From: Prosapia bicincta
Taxonomy: Eukaryota; Arthropoda; Insecta; Hemiptera; Cercopidae
Length of the DNA stretch: 64,000 bases
Direction of reading: 5' to 3'
Assembly: GCA_036971475.1 (NCBI GenBank)
Contig: JBAIZL010000006.1
Span: 4,911,001 to 4,975,000, forward strand
Under the pieces are notes generated by a model. It was not told where the DNA came from, searched no databases, and worked only from the letters and a program-made list of their open reading frames with translations. Both the position numbers and the translations under genes were made by a program. Below, in pieces: positions 45,318 to 57,222 of this stretch. How positions within the stretch are numbered: position 1 is the first letter of the stretch; each line of letters starts with the position of its first letter.

Positions 45318-45952
45318 TCTAAAACAAGATGGAAATAAGTTGAAACACACAATGATCCCCTGGTTTTGGAATTAAGGCCAAAATTATAGCATAGTGCATA
45401 GGCACTTTGAATTAGACTTCCTCTCAATCGATTGTTTAGCAAAGGTTTAATATAAACATTTAAAAGTGTTTTTATAATTTTAATAGAAACTTGTAATAGA
45501 CAAGTTTTTAATATAATTTATCCAATAGGTTGAACCAAATTGAAATTTGTAGCTAATAAAAGGCATTTATTGATGTACCCATTTACAATAAAGTGAGAGA
45601 AAAAGAGATTTTCTAGGATGAATAGGAAACTGCCAGACACTTTAGTTACCTACTTTGTCTTCAGTGTAAGAACACAAAAAGAAAAAAAAACATTACAATT
45701 TTTGATAGATTTCAGTGGTATTGGTCTATTTGTAAGTCAGATAAGAGCGCTTAAAAAAATATTTGAGGTATTATATTAGAGTTGCTTCTGATTTTTTTTA
45801 AAATTTATACTCAAATATCTAAATACTTCATTTTGTAAATTCATAACTTCTATATACTTATAATTGTAACTCAGTTTTCTATTTCAGTGCAATTTATAAA
45901 ATAAATTATGGTAATATAGCCATGATTATTAACTTGAGGTAAGGATCAGCAT

Positions 45953-46023
45953 AATTTTTATTAAAGTTGACTTTTTTCTACGTTTGATAATTTTTATTAA
46001 AGTTGAGTTTTTTCTACGTTTGA
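45953..46023. repeat. Tandem duplication, about 36-bp unit
   Basis: TTTTTATTAAAGTTGA followed by TTTTTTCTACGTTTGA occurs twice in a row. Confidence 0.85.
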
Positions 46024-49000
46024 CTTGAAAAACTCATAATTTTTTCTAGGATTTCATGTTTGTTTTATATAGGATTTTGTAGCACCCTTTAAAAAGGAGT
46101 GTGGTTATAGTGTGAAAAAAGCCATTAAAAAATATTAATATATTGTATGCAGCATATATTGGTTCTGGAACACGATTTATTAGATAAGTGTTCTAGTACC
46201 AGAAGATTATACGTCGGTCTTGTTCCATAGTGGAATGACAAGCATAATCTCTAGTATTAGGTTAGCATCTGATGTGAATGACTTCTCTTTCTTGTCAGTA
46301 TGGAGTGTTAGATTTCTGCTTTATGTGAGTGTTTTTTAAATATTGGTTTTTGTGAGCATTTTTATATAATTTTATTTAAGTAATTTTTTATTGATTTTGT
46401 ATTTTTCATGTTTTTGTCTTTTGTTTGTGAAATAAAACTAAGTCCGCGTGCTCTGCTTTCTCACATAAAACTGAATGTTTTCATAAAAAGAATTTTGAAA
46501 TCACAAAGGTGTATCACAGTGAGTGAATGAAAGTAGGTTTGTCATATTTTGTATAAAGAACTAAAGTGTAAACATATATCTTTATGTAACAATAATTATA
46601 GTTTAAATTAACATGCCTGTGACTTTCTTATTGTAACCATAAGTTGTAACGATTCTCTGTTTTGATAAGTGATACACAGGGGACTAATGCATCAGATCCT
46701 TTCCAATGAATGGCATTAATGCCAGCCATTACAAACAGAAACTAACTTTATTCATCATCACTTACATGACTGTTGATAAGGTTAATTAAATTTACAAGTA
46801 ATATAATTCAGTCACCAGAGAAAGAACAGATCCAATACATATTGCATGGAGCTGCAAGGTTATGATTGGAAGTGACTATGATTATATTACTTTGAACATA
46901 ATTTTAAATCTAAGTGTCAAATTAATAACATTTTTAACAATTTTAGTTGAAACTATTTCTTCCCAAGAAGAAATGCTATATAGTCACATTTTATTTATCA
47001 GTATAGATTAATAGTTTATTTTTTAATGAACTTGGGATCTAATCAATATTGAATATGAAATTGTTCAATGAAATAAATCATAACTATAAACTTTAGTTAC
47101 AATTTGCCCGTGTATTAGTGTTATTAAATATTCCGACTTGAATTTTTTTTTTAAGATATTGAATTACCTAAAATGCAGATTACCCAAGTTTAAAATTGTC
47201 AATATAAATCAGTTCTGCTAAAATCCTTATGTAGACTCATAATAGGATTGAGGATAAAGTGAATCAATTACCCATGGACAATGATGACAAAACGCATTGA
47301 ACTAAACAGAAAATAAATTGCAAAATGGACAAGATACAAAGGTAATAATAGGCATCATGCTGTACATAATTAAAATACAATAACTGACATGATAATGGCT
47401 TTATGATTGAAATTTGTATAAGACAATAAATTATTTAAAATGTGTGTTATTTAATTAACAAATCAATTTATTTGAAATATTCCAGTAAAAATTTATTTTA
47501 GTGACTGGGCCATTTGTAATATTTTTTTTTCGTATTTTATACATTGGTGATTCAAAACTGGTTATTAATAGTGTTCCTAGCCCGCTTTTTTTTAGCACTC
47601 AAATTTTAGACTTTAAAGTAATTAGTGTTAACTTCCATATCTCTGATCTGAACAATGGAGTGGAACTGAGAAATTTCAGTAGATTAGTGGTTTATAACAA
47701 TTTCGTAACAAAAAAAATAATGAAAATAATTTTTAGTAAAGTTATAGTATATATAAAAGTTTAAATTAGATGATACAAATCCTGTTAAACGTTAAACTCT
47801 TTCCAAAAATATATCTTAAAATGTTACAATATTATAGAAATGACTTTTGAAATTAAAAATTTACGTAATAATCTTTTCATTGGTAAATATTTCTTTTTTT
47901 CACACTCAACATTTCTTATTTTAAAATATTGATATTGAAAATTTTAAAAGATATACAGTGTACATATTTTTATTTTCCATATATGGATTTTAAAAGCCAG
48001 TGTTGAATTTGTGAACAAAATATATTCCAACTGTTTTCACAATATTATTTGTATTTGACAGATTTTTTAACGTTTAAAAAGTCATTTAGAATAAATTTCA
48101 TGATTAGAATTAATCAATTTAATTTAATAAATTTCACAATAATTCTATTATAATTATAGAATAATTTATAAATTTTTGTAATGAATATTTCTTTCCAATT
48201 TGTTAAGAATTCTTCAAATAATTACATCATATATAAAATTATATTGTAAATATTAATAGGTATTATTTGTATTGGTAATGAAAAACAATGCAAATCATTA
48301 TAAATTTAATGACAATAATTTTCTAATTTATTATTTTTTTTGTCTTTAGAATAATTTCCTTTTTTAATATATATTTTATCCGAAAGTTTTAAAATGTATC
48401 CCACAAACAATTTGCATATATATATATTAACATTTTATAAATATATATATAAATTTTGTGTATATATGTAAAATTATTAGTCTTAAATCATGTTGATTTA
48501 TGGTTATAAGAATTTTTTTCTATTGTAAAAATTGTATTAAATTAGATTAGCAAATGTAAATAAATGTAATAAGAAGCTATTTTAATAACTCATTAATAAT
48601 GTACATGTTTTTATTTGAGCATATATTTTTTTAAATAAAAATTGTAGTTAAATATATTTAATTATAAGTTGGAAATGCAAAATTTGTTGAATGAATTGAT
48701 TATTCACATCACATGACTGAGTTTTACTCCGGATATAAGTAATGGAAATTGTAAAGTAAAATTGGAAGTTTTTTTTTTAGAATCACATTTATTAAAACAC
48801 ACAACAGACTGTTAAAGTTAATGTCATATTGTTAACTTTTTGTTCCTATTTTCATATTATAATAACATCAATGCTTATTACAGTTATATTCACTTAACCC
48901 TCATTAAAATGTTTAGGAAGCATTTATTTTTTAATGCAAATCATTCTAAAAGTTTTTTTAAAGTAGAAAATATGTAGAAATTTGTTTATTTAATTAATGT

Positions 49001-49303
49001 ATTTTCATAAAACTTATAAAAACACTGGAATAGTTATAATTGAAACAGAAAAGTAATAACTTCCTTAACCCTTTGATTACCAAGACCCTAAACCTATTCT
49101 TCGGCTGCTAAGTCTACTATTTTTGTTCTTTACATAAATATTTTTTAATATCTTTAAACTATATCAAGACCATTTGGTGTGGAATATTATGAGTTCCTAA
49201 TATTATTGTTTTCTTTGATACTAACTTGGTTTTATAAGATACAAGTTTAATATAATCATCATGTTTATATGATGGTGCCTTGTGTACTGGTAATTAAGAT
49301 ATA
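46024..49303. other. Intergenic, nothing recognised
   Basis: AT-rich. No coding signal; the 87-codon frame at 47501-47764 resembles nothing. TTAACCCTTTGATTACC at about 49066 resembles a piggyBac-type end but is alone. Confidence 0.45.
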
Positions 49304-49550
49304 CAGTAGAGCGTCAAAAATCCAGATCAATTGGGACTGGGACCCATTCGGACTACTGATTTATCCGGATTTTTTGAATAATCTCTAAATTACAGCGTAT
49401 AATTGATATTTCATTAACTATAATGCTTATTATATTTCATCTATTTCAATGCTTAGAGTATTGTGTAGGTTTCAATCTAACTAGAAATTATTACAAAATA
49501 GATGTAAGAGGGATTTTAAAAAATAAAAGAATTTAGTGAAAGAACATATA

Positions 49551-51138
49551 CAGTACAGTCTCACTAATCCGGACTTGATGGGACCGGACCCTGTCCGGAT
49601 CAACGAAAGTCCGGATTAGACGGAAAAAGCCAAACAAATGCATACAATATGTGTTTTGGGCGGGGAAACATATTGAAATTGTAATTTTAGTGAAATTGAG
49701 GCCTAAATATAGCTATACAGTACAGTATTTCATAGCTTATTTAGCAACAAATCCTGTAATTGTAACAGAAAAGGTATGACATGAATAAATATCAAAGCAT
49801 CTTTCTCCTTGAATAAATGTATTCACATAAAGTTATTTACACTATACTGTATAAGCGCACAAAAAACTCAAACAAAAATGAAACTGAAACAAAAATAAAC
49901 TTTAAAAAACTTAGTGAAAAAAGTCCGTAATGTTCTTTTGTTTTAACTATGAATGACGTCGTTTCACAGTACGATCTCGTAGGCGTTTCAAGGTCAGTAG
50001 CTCCGCAGTTGACGTATCAGTTTGTTTCTCAAAGTAGGTCATCAACCCCTGCAGCATTGCAGCCACTCTATCATGAGTTGGGTTGACCGGTTCGTCTGTG
50101 TAGTTTCCTCTTCCAAGCTGTCATTTTCTGCGTTTGCAGTGCACACCGCGACGATTGAGCACTTGATAACCAATGTCATTACCACTAATAATCCACTCGG
50201 AAATATCAGTGTCTTTCAACTCGGCCCAACCCTCCAATTGTTAAAAATCTGAACAAATTCAGCCAACCCACACTTGCAGTAAAATTAGGGCCTCCTTTTA
50301 ACTTTTCATTCAGTTTCTTTTGCAAATTTACACCCGATAATGGAACACCCTGTTCCCGTTGTTGGCAAAACCAAACATACAAAGCATCATCTAAGGTTTC
50401 ATATTTTGGTTTTTTTAAAGTGCTTCTGCCACCTAAACTGCCTTTACTAACCATTTTTGCAAAGAAATCTTCAATTTCCTGTCGCTTTTTCTCCAATCGG
50501 AAACAGTTTGTTTTCCCAGGCCTAACTCTTTTGCAATTTTAGTAAGCGATTCACCTCCATCAATACGAAATAAAGCTTGGAGTTTTTATTCCATTGTCAC
50601 TGTCACTGACTTACGTTTAGTCGCCATTTTCACTGAACACTGAACAAGACGTAAATAAAAAACACAGATCAATATCGCACTAGAATTAAATGACAACTGA
50701 GCAGAAATCTTGCGAGAAGCAGTAAAGGTGGCATCCGTCCGACAACACAACTGACCTGACGCCAGACGGATAGACTGTCTATCCGTTTAGTCAGCGGCCA
50801 TTTATCTCTCTTTTATCGCAAGATGTCTCTGATGTCACGTGCGTTGTAGTGTTGGGAGATCTAATGTGAATATATGTTTTCAAAGACGTTTTTCCGACTT
50901 TAATAGGCAAAAGAAACAAATAATATGGTAAATTCATATTTTAATGAATAAATTATATCATATTAGAGTAGAAAAACCCCTTTGAAAAATAACAAATATA
51001 GACGTATAAAAATAAATATTTTTGTGGACGGCAGACTGATTGTGCACTGTAAAATACCATAACTAAACAAAACTTTTGGGCCGTCCGGATTAGCCGGACG
51101 TCCGGATCATCGGAGACCGGATTAGCGAGACTGTACTG
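49551..51138 (-). mobile_element. Tigger/pogo element (inner), deleted for the catalytic domain
   Basis: The inverted ends CAGTACAGTCTCACTAATCC and CAGTACAGTCTCGCTAATCC (the latter reverse-complemented) match with one difference. Each is flanked by TA (49549-49550, 51139-51140). A second CGGAC-rich inner repeat follows at each side. The element lies wholly inside the outer Tigger-like element, so it is the younger insertion. The coding part keeps only DNA-binding regions. Confidence 0.92.
49950..50629 (-). pseudogene. Tigger/pogo transposase, CENP-B-like DNA-binding part
   Basis: Minus strand from about 50625 reads MATKRKSVTVT, then KLQALFRIDGGESLTKIAKE (a psq-type helix-turn-helix). After a frame change comes the 50496-50206 frame, with KKPKYETLDDALYVWFCQQR and QKKLNEKLKG, the CENP-B-type second DNA-binding domain. 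It then jumps to a short C-terminal stretch (about 50200-49950), with no room for a DDE domain, which would need some 200 residues. So an internal deletion removed catalysis. Stops and shifts show it is not functional. Confidence 0.8.
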
Positions 51139-51517
51139 TATTGTACAAACTTAAACATAGCACAGAAAGCAAAAGAACAGACCAGTACAAACTTATTGAG
51201 TGAAAAATTATTTTATTGTTTTTTTAACAAAAGCATATTATTGACAAATTAGCTAAGTTAAAATTTAATAATAAATTTCATTATTTTGCTGATTGTTTTC
51301 AATACGGATTATTGATTAGCGTACAAAATATACAAATCTAAAAAATTTAAATCGTGATTAAATATACAGTATGTTGTGTAAATTTAGTTATCACACATTT
51401 TTTCAGAACTGATTTATCTTTGCAATTGAAGAAAACGCAGTTTAGTAAGTATTGTAGTAGCTTTGAGTGCTGTGTATGCCGAAACCACTGTCGTTCCTGA
51501 TTACTGATGCTCTACTG

Positions 51518-52347
51518 TATTGCATTTCAAAATTAATATAAATTTAATTTTAATCTTCATATAGGTCTACGTGTTGTGTGATGTGACAGTGTTTATTAAA
51601 AAGAAAATAATACTCTGCTATTAAAAATAGTACTATTTAAAGTTTTTAAAACAGACTTATTTTGAAAGGCGTCAACAAAGAAAAATATTTTAATGATGGG
51701 GAAAGCAGAAAAATTTACTCAAATGTATACAAATATTCCTAACAGAACTGAAGATTACTATATTAAGACTTTCGACAATAGTTATGTTTAAAAGTTCCAA
51801 AACTGCTAACATTTCCTAATGCCTCTGCTATACTCTCGCAGTGCTTAAAAAGCCAAGTTTATGAATTAATAAGATTAAATAAATTTTACAGTTCAATCAA
51901 ATGTCATATTTTTTTCCTTGAAACACCACTATTTTATAAATGTAATTTAACACAGACTAAAAACATCTTTGTAAATTTAGCAGGGGAACAGATAATAAAC
52001 AGTATTATCACTTCGGGATGTAATATAATAATAATGACAACATTCACCATAACACAAGTAATTTAACGTCAATTCCTACTTAGCTAGACAGAAAAATCTT
52101 TTAACTTGCGTTTTATTAAATAATTACAATTATTATAAATATGTTTATACATATGACAGAATCACATTATTAAATAGTAAAATAGAAAACAAAATTAATT
52201 ATTAAAACTAATTGGTTAAATATTATTAATGAATTAATATTTTAAAACCTATATTACATCAAGTATCTTCCACTACAAGTTTAAAAAATGTATTTGAAGT
52301 TGAGTGGAGGAATAAAAAGTATTTTATTAACAATTGAAAATTTGAAC

Positions 52348-52352
<5 letters not shown>
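51518..52352. other. Intergenic, nothing recognised
   Basis: AT-rich DNA without coding or repeat structure that I can support. Confidence 0.45.

Positions 52353-52394
<42 letters not shown>
52353..52394. repeat. (AT)n microsatellite
   Basis: An AT tract directly abutting a group B PLE terminal repeat. Confidence 0.92.
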
Positions 52395-52397
<3 letters not shown>

Positions 52398-52499
52398 GTT
52401 ATTATTATTACTTGTAAATAATATTTTCCACCACTAAGTGCAATAATTTTACCTTATGTGATGAGGCACCTTTCGGTCACTTGACCATTGTCAAATCAC
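52395..52499 (-). repeat. PLE terminal repeat, group B, solo
   Basis: It carries CACCACTAAGTGCAATAA and TTTTACCTTATGTGATGAGG, as near 36505 and 37600. No group B coding part is attached. Confidence 0.85.
52458..52499 (-). ncRNA. Hammerhead-like motif, group B (best copy)
   Basis: Minus strand, in order: GTGAT (stem I), TTGACAAT (core), GGTC-AAGT-GACC (stem II), GAA, AGGTGCCT (self-complementary with a central wobble), C, ATCAC (stem I, five pairs). All three stems close. The core departs from the textbook CUGANGA at two places and has one extra base, so activity is not assured. Confidence 0.5.
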
Positions 52500-52623
52500 T
52501 ATTCAAGCAATTCCAATTAATTTATTACAAAACTAAACCACAAATTATTCAAATAGTATCTAGTCCTGAAAATATTTCCATAGAAATTAAAATGTACATA
52601 AATGTGTTATTGTTAGTAGAAGT
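52498..52623 (+). repeat. Inverted-repeat arm, left (126 bp)
   Basis: Identical, by eye over its whole length, to the reverse complement of 54581-54706. It starts at the edge of the group B motif and ends just before the (AT)n/(AG)n tract next to PLE D. Confidence 0.95.
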
Positions 52624-52635
52624 TTGTTACACACA

Positions 52636-52639
<4 letters not shown>

Positions 52640-52690
<51 letters not shown>
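52640..52690. repeat. (AT)n(AG)n compound microsatellite
   Basis: An AT tract runs into an AG tract (52667-52690) that abuts PLE D. Confidence 0.93.
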
Positions 52691-52697
<7 letters not shown>

Positions 52698-54575
52698 GGA
52701 CTAGGAGACTGACAGACTTACCTTGGTAAGAGTCCACTCTGTAGTCTTGAAATAGAAACACATAAAAGCACTTAAACAATGATATATTTCAACCACACAG
52801 TGGTCTTTGTCAATCGAAGAGAAAACACAAAAAGAAATATGAGAGAATGAAATAAAATAATTGTAATCACAGATTGTGTAGAGTAGAAATCAGATGTCAC
52901 AGATGCACAGATTAAAGATATATATATTGTTTCCATGAACATATGAGCGATTATAGTTGGTATAAGTCTGTCAGGGGAAAAGAGATAAGGCTATTTGGGG
53001 GGGGGGGGGGAAATAAATGGATTTATCTGATGTTGAGGTTAGGGGATTCTCTGGACTTGGTATACCACTGGTATGATAGTTCCCACCTTCTCAGTTCTGA
53101 GGGATTGCAATCAGGGGGAGTGATTTAATTATTTTTGTGGTATAGCACTCATCAAAAGTTGTGATGTTGTGACTCACAGCATGTTGAGCTGTTGGTCTAT
53201 CCATATTCATAATTTTAACATCATGTCTGTGGCCATTCATTCTGATATTCAGACCATCCGTGGTCAGGCCTATGTACTGTGCTGAGCAAAGTTTACATTG
53301 TAGCTGGTATATGACATTTTTCGATGTACAATTATGATGACCCTGTATTTTTAAGACCATTTTTGTTGTTTGGCTGTTGAAACTATTTGCTGAGGGGTGT
53401 ATTGGACACGTTTTGCATCTAGGTCTATTACATGGGAAGGAGCCATGAGGAAGTTTGTGTGGTTTCTTTGCATCAGGGTCTGGTAGTTTAGGATGTACTA
53501 GGATGTTTTACAAGCTGGGAGGTTGCTTGTACCAAATTTGCGGTGGATCGGTGAAAAGATTTTTGGTGTGGACGGAAGCTTGAAGAATTTTGAAGCCATC
53601 TCTCAATATCTTGTTGAGTTTATGTAGAACAGGATGGTAGTCTGTTATTAAAGACAGTTTATTTTGTTCTGTTTGTGGTTTATGGTGAACCGAGGATTGT
53701 GCTGAATGAATTTGGTTTTCAATGAGTTTTTTTGGGTATCCTCTTCTCTGGAAGGCTGTTGATATCTTTCTATTAAAATCTTCCAATTCCCTATCATTCG
53801 AACAGATTCTCTTACCCCTGATTGCTTGACTGTATGGAATGGATCGTTTTATGTTTATTGGATGATTGCTGTCGAAATGGAGATATTGTAGGTGGTTTGT
53901 CGGTTTGATGTGAATTCCTGTGTTGATATTTCCATTCTGGAGTGTTACCTCTACATCCAAAAAGGTGATGGCTGTTGTAGATTTCTCCCAGGTAAATTGA
54001 AGTGTGGAGAATTGTATCAGGCTGTCTAAAAATGCCTCAAGTGTTGAAGCACCCTGTGTCCAAATTAGGAAGATGTCATCTATATATCTATACCAACATA
54101 ATGGCTGGTGTGTTTGTGTCTTTAGAAAACTTTCTTCCAACAATCCCATGTACAGACTTGCGTACGATGGTGCCCATTGCTGTTCCCTTTATTTGAAGGT
54201 AGTTCCTTCCCTCAAACTGAAAGTTGTTCTTCTCGAGGATGAACCTGGTCAGGTTCACAAGAAAAGGTGTAGTGGGAGAAGGCTTGCCTGGACGTTTGTT
54301 TAGAAAATTCTCTATTGCAGATAGGCCGTGTGCATGAGGGATGTTGGTATAGAGAGAGGTGACTTCTATGGTGACCAAAATAGTTACCGGGGGTAGAGGT
54401 ACAGATATTTGTGAGTCGATCTATGAAATGATTGGTGTCCTGGGTATGTGATGGAAGGTTCTTTACTAAGGGTTGAAGGTGTGAGTCGAGGAAAGCTGAA
54501 ACTCTTTCCGTTACTGAATTGCAGCCAGCAATTATTGGTCTACCAGGTGGAGGGACGTGAAATATCACATACATA
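52690..54575 (-). pseudogene. PLE group D: RT plus GIY-YIG endonuclease, 5'-truncated
   Basis: The most complete PLE here. Minus strand, in order: PPPGRPIIAGCNSVTERVSA (54560 on), VTSLYTNIPHAHG, QIKGTAMGT, the catalytic CWYRYIDDIFLIW (about 54090-54050), TAITFLDVEV, a linker to DPPQIWYKQPPSL (53508), a cysteine motif (RCKTC) near 53415, then the GIY-YIG nuclease (53360-53060: NVIYQLQC, AQYIGLTTDGLNIRMNGHRH). Frameshifts near 54375, 54150, 53500 and 53100 break it. The N-terminus is missing, and the break at about 54570 meets a short AT stretch and the right inverted arm. The catalytic aspartates are intact. It is very similar to the piece at 43138-43845. Confidence 0.92.
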
Positions 54576-54580
54576 TATAT

Positions 54581-54706
54581 ACTTCTACTAACAATAACAC
54601 ATTTATGTACATTTTAATTTCTATGGAAATATTTTCAGGACTAGATACTATTTGAATAATTTGTGGTTTAGTTTTGTAATAAATTAATTGGAATTGCTTG
54701 AATAGT
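54581..54706 (-). repeat. Inverted-repeat arm, right (126 bp)
   Basis: Perfect inverse of 52498-52623. The PLE D copy lies between the arms. Confidence 0.95.
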
Positions 54707-56459
54707 TTCGATAGATTGTTTCAAAATACAGGGCACCTGGATCCGAAAGAATGACCTTCTCACAATGAGCCAACCATTTAGAATAGGTGGGATGGTTCTA
54801 TTTTTTGTTTAATAATTTAAATCTTTTGTCAGTTCTTGGTAATGAAAATTGGCTGTTTAGAGGGAGAATCAATTGAATTTTTACTCCATATTTTATGGTG
54901 TTATGTATTATACTTTATGTATAAGTCACCAGATAGCAGTAAAAAAGGATTTGGCATTAATTTTAATTCTAAATCTGACTCAGAAAGCAGGGGACTTATG
55001 ACACTGATCTTGAATGTCCTTCATCTTGATCAAATGATAAACTGGGTAAATAACCTATTTATTTAAACAAAAATAAACATCTTTTTATCTTTATCTGGCT
55101 GTTGTGCTGATAACCTCATTGGGGGAAAAGCAATAAAATAGATTTAATGACTAAAAATTTAATAAGCCTGCCACAGGAGTATCCATATACAAATAACATA
55201 ATTAAATGTTATGCAAAAGGAATGAACTTATACAATAACAAAGAAAGCTTTAACTTTAAGTGGCTACAGCATTGAAAAGTCATTCTACTCAACACTCCCT
55301 TTCAAATTCTAATTGTACAACAATAAAATAATATTTTATCAAAAGTCCAATTATATTAAAGAAATAACTTTTTTTCACAAACCAATATCATTAAAACATT
55401 TTAAAAATTTATTTCTTGATTTTGACTTTTTAAAATAGCTTATCCCAATCTTATTTTTCTTATCACAGATACAATTTGGCTCTGAAGGGTGAGATGTTTT
55501 GACCATAGATAATTTCTTTCTTTAAAACTATCTTCTGTCTGTTTTCTATAACCTTCATGCTAAAGATTACTTATAAAAAATTTCGATAACTATAGTCAGA
55601 TATTTCTTCTAATTTTTCAACAGGTTGCATGTTACTGGAATGAAATATTTTAGAATAACCAATACAGTAATTATTTTTTTCTCAAATAATTCTTTTCCAA
55701 TAATAGCTTGACTTATAAACTGATGAATTATTCTTTAATAAAAGTGACTGGAAATGGAATTAACTTTATTAAACTCATATTACTAAACAAAAAGTTTTAG
55801 TTTTTTTAACTGTAGGTCGCAGTTTGGTTGTACAAATTATATCCTCCTCAGCAAACTTAAATAAACATATTTCTCCCTATTTATAACATGTATGCTTTTA
55901 ATTTCTAGTGCCACCTTGTATTGAATGACAATCATTAAGGAAATAATTATTAAAATTTCAAATAACATAGTTCTTAGACGAAAGATATCTCTCATTTTTG
56001 TTAATTACAATAGTCGGTTATTTTTTTTTTTAATTCTATAATTGGCTTTATATCAGTATGACAATGTTACTATGAAACCCCACCAGTATTATTACTAAAT
56101 ATCACTGTTGTTGGCACACATTTCACTAAAAAAAATATACATGTGTGCTATCAAATTAAGTGGGGTATGGTTAGTTTAACTTCGATAACTCTAAAATTTG
56201 GATGATCCGTTTAAAACTTATTCCCATTGAAGTTTGTATTATCATACCACATTAAAAACATATACTGATTCAAATTTTTTAAATATGTTCAATTTAGATG
56301 ATTCAGAACGTGTTCAAAGTGAAAAATATGCATTTTTTCAGCCAGGTCTCATAATACACAATTTCTGTTAAAACACATTTATAGGCATTTTGATAATATA
56401 CATTTCTCTTTTTTTATTATCTACTTATAAAGCTCTTAATGTTAAAATATGCACAGTAC
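54707..56459. other. Intergenic, nothing recognised
   Basis: AT-rich. The 76-codon frame at 54836-55066 is not supported by any family resemblance. Confidence 0.45.
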
Positions 56460-56560
56460 ATAATAAGCATTTGTTGATTCCATCTTCGCGTGAGCTATTA
56501 GTAATAACTTACACTTTTAAATGTTTTAAACTTGCCTATAGTAGCACTTACTATGCTTGT

Positions 56561-56602
56561 TGAGGACGGCCGTTTCGGGAGATGTGTTCCTTTGTCAACT
56601 CA
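56561..56602 (-). ncRNA. Hammerhead-like motif, group A
   Basis: Minus strand: TGAG, TTGACAAA core, a stem II region that has lost one base of the GGGA side, GAA, ACGGCCGT (perfect palindrome), C, CTCA. Stem I is fully paired. Confidence 0.42.
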
Positions 56603-56828
56603 GACCGTAACTGATCTCAAGGTTTACGTAGGTTAGGGTGGGGGTGGGATATTTTGGTGGTGTGGGTGTATTTTGTGTGTATTAGGAGTTATGATGTCAA
56701 AAAGTGCGTGTGAGTTGTAATGTAATTGTGTATTGAGTATGTGTGTAGGGTGTAGTTTGAAGTGCCTATATATCCAAAATATCCCACCCCCACCCTAACC
56801 TACGTAAACCTTGAGATCAGTTACGGTC

Positions 56829-56870
56829 TGAGTTGACAAAGGGACACATCTCCCGAAACAGCCGTCCTCA
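56829..56870 (+). ncRNA. Hammerhead-like motif, group A
   Basis: TGAG, TTGACAAA, stem II GGGA-CACATC-TCCC, GAA, ACAGCCGT, C, CTCA. One base of the palindromic stem III is changed relative to 57181-57222. Confidence 0.42.
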
Positions 56871-57180
56871 ACAAGCAAAGTAAGTGCTACTATAGGCAAG
56901 TTTAAAACATTTAAAAGTGTAAGTGATTACTAGTAGCTCACGCGAAGATGGACTCAACAAATGTTAATAAGCAACACAGAAATAACCAACGCTACACAAC
57001 CAAAAAATACGAATATATAGGCACTTCAAACTACACCCTACACACATACTCAATACACAATTACATTACAACTCACACGCACTTTTTGACATCATAACTC
57101 CTAATACACACAAAATACACCCCACCACCAAAATATCCCACCCCCACTCTAACCTACGTAAACCTTGAGATGTTACAGTC

Positions 57181-57222
57181 TGAGTTGACAAAGGGACACA
57201 TCTCCCGAAACGGCCGTCCTCA
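57181..57222 (+). ncRNA. Hammerhead-like motif, group A (best copy)
   Basis: TGAG, TTGACAAA core, stem II GGGA-CACATC-TCCC (four pairs), GAA, ACGGCCGT (perfect 8-nt palindrome), C, CTCA. Every stem is perfect. Only the core differs from textbook hammerheads. Confidence 0.5.

Larger units (their letters stand above)
49304..51517. mobile_element. Tigger/pogo-type element (outer), split by a second one
   Basis: The left end CAGTAGAGCGTCAAAAATCC and the inverted right end CAGTAGAGCATCAGTAATCA share the pogo-type CAGT terminus, and TA flanks both sides (49302-49303, 51518-51519). Its own sequence is only about 245 bp on the left and 380 bp on the right, without coding sequence, so it is a MITE. 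The rest is the inner element at 49551-51138. Confidence 0.8.

Noticed and set aside
50206..50496. Host CENP-B-like gene
   Set aside because: It lies between pogo-type terminal repeats with TA duplications and is frameshifted on both sides.
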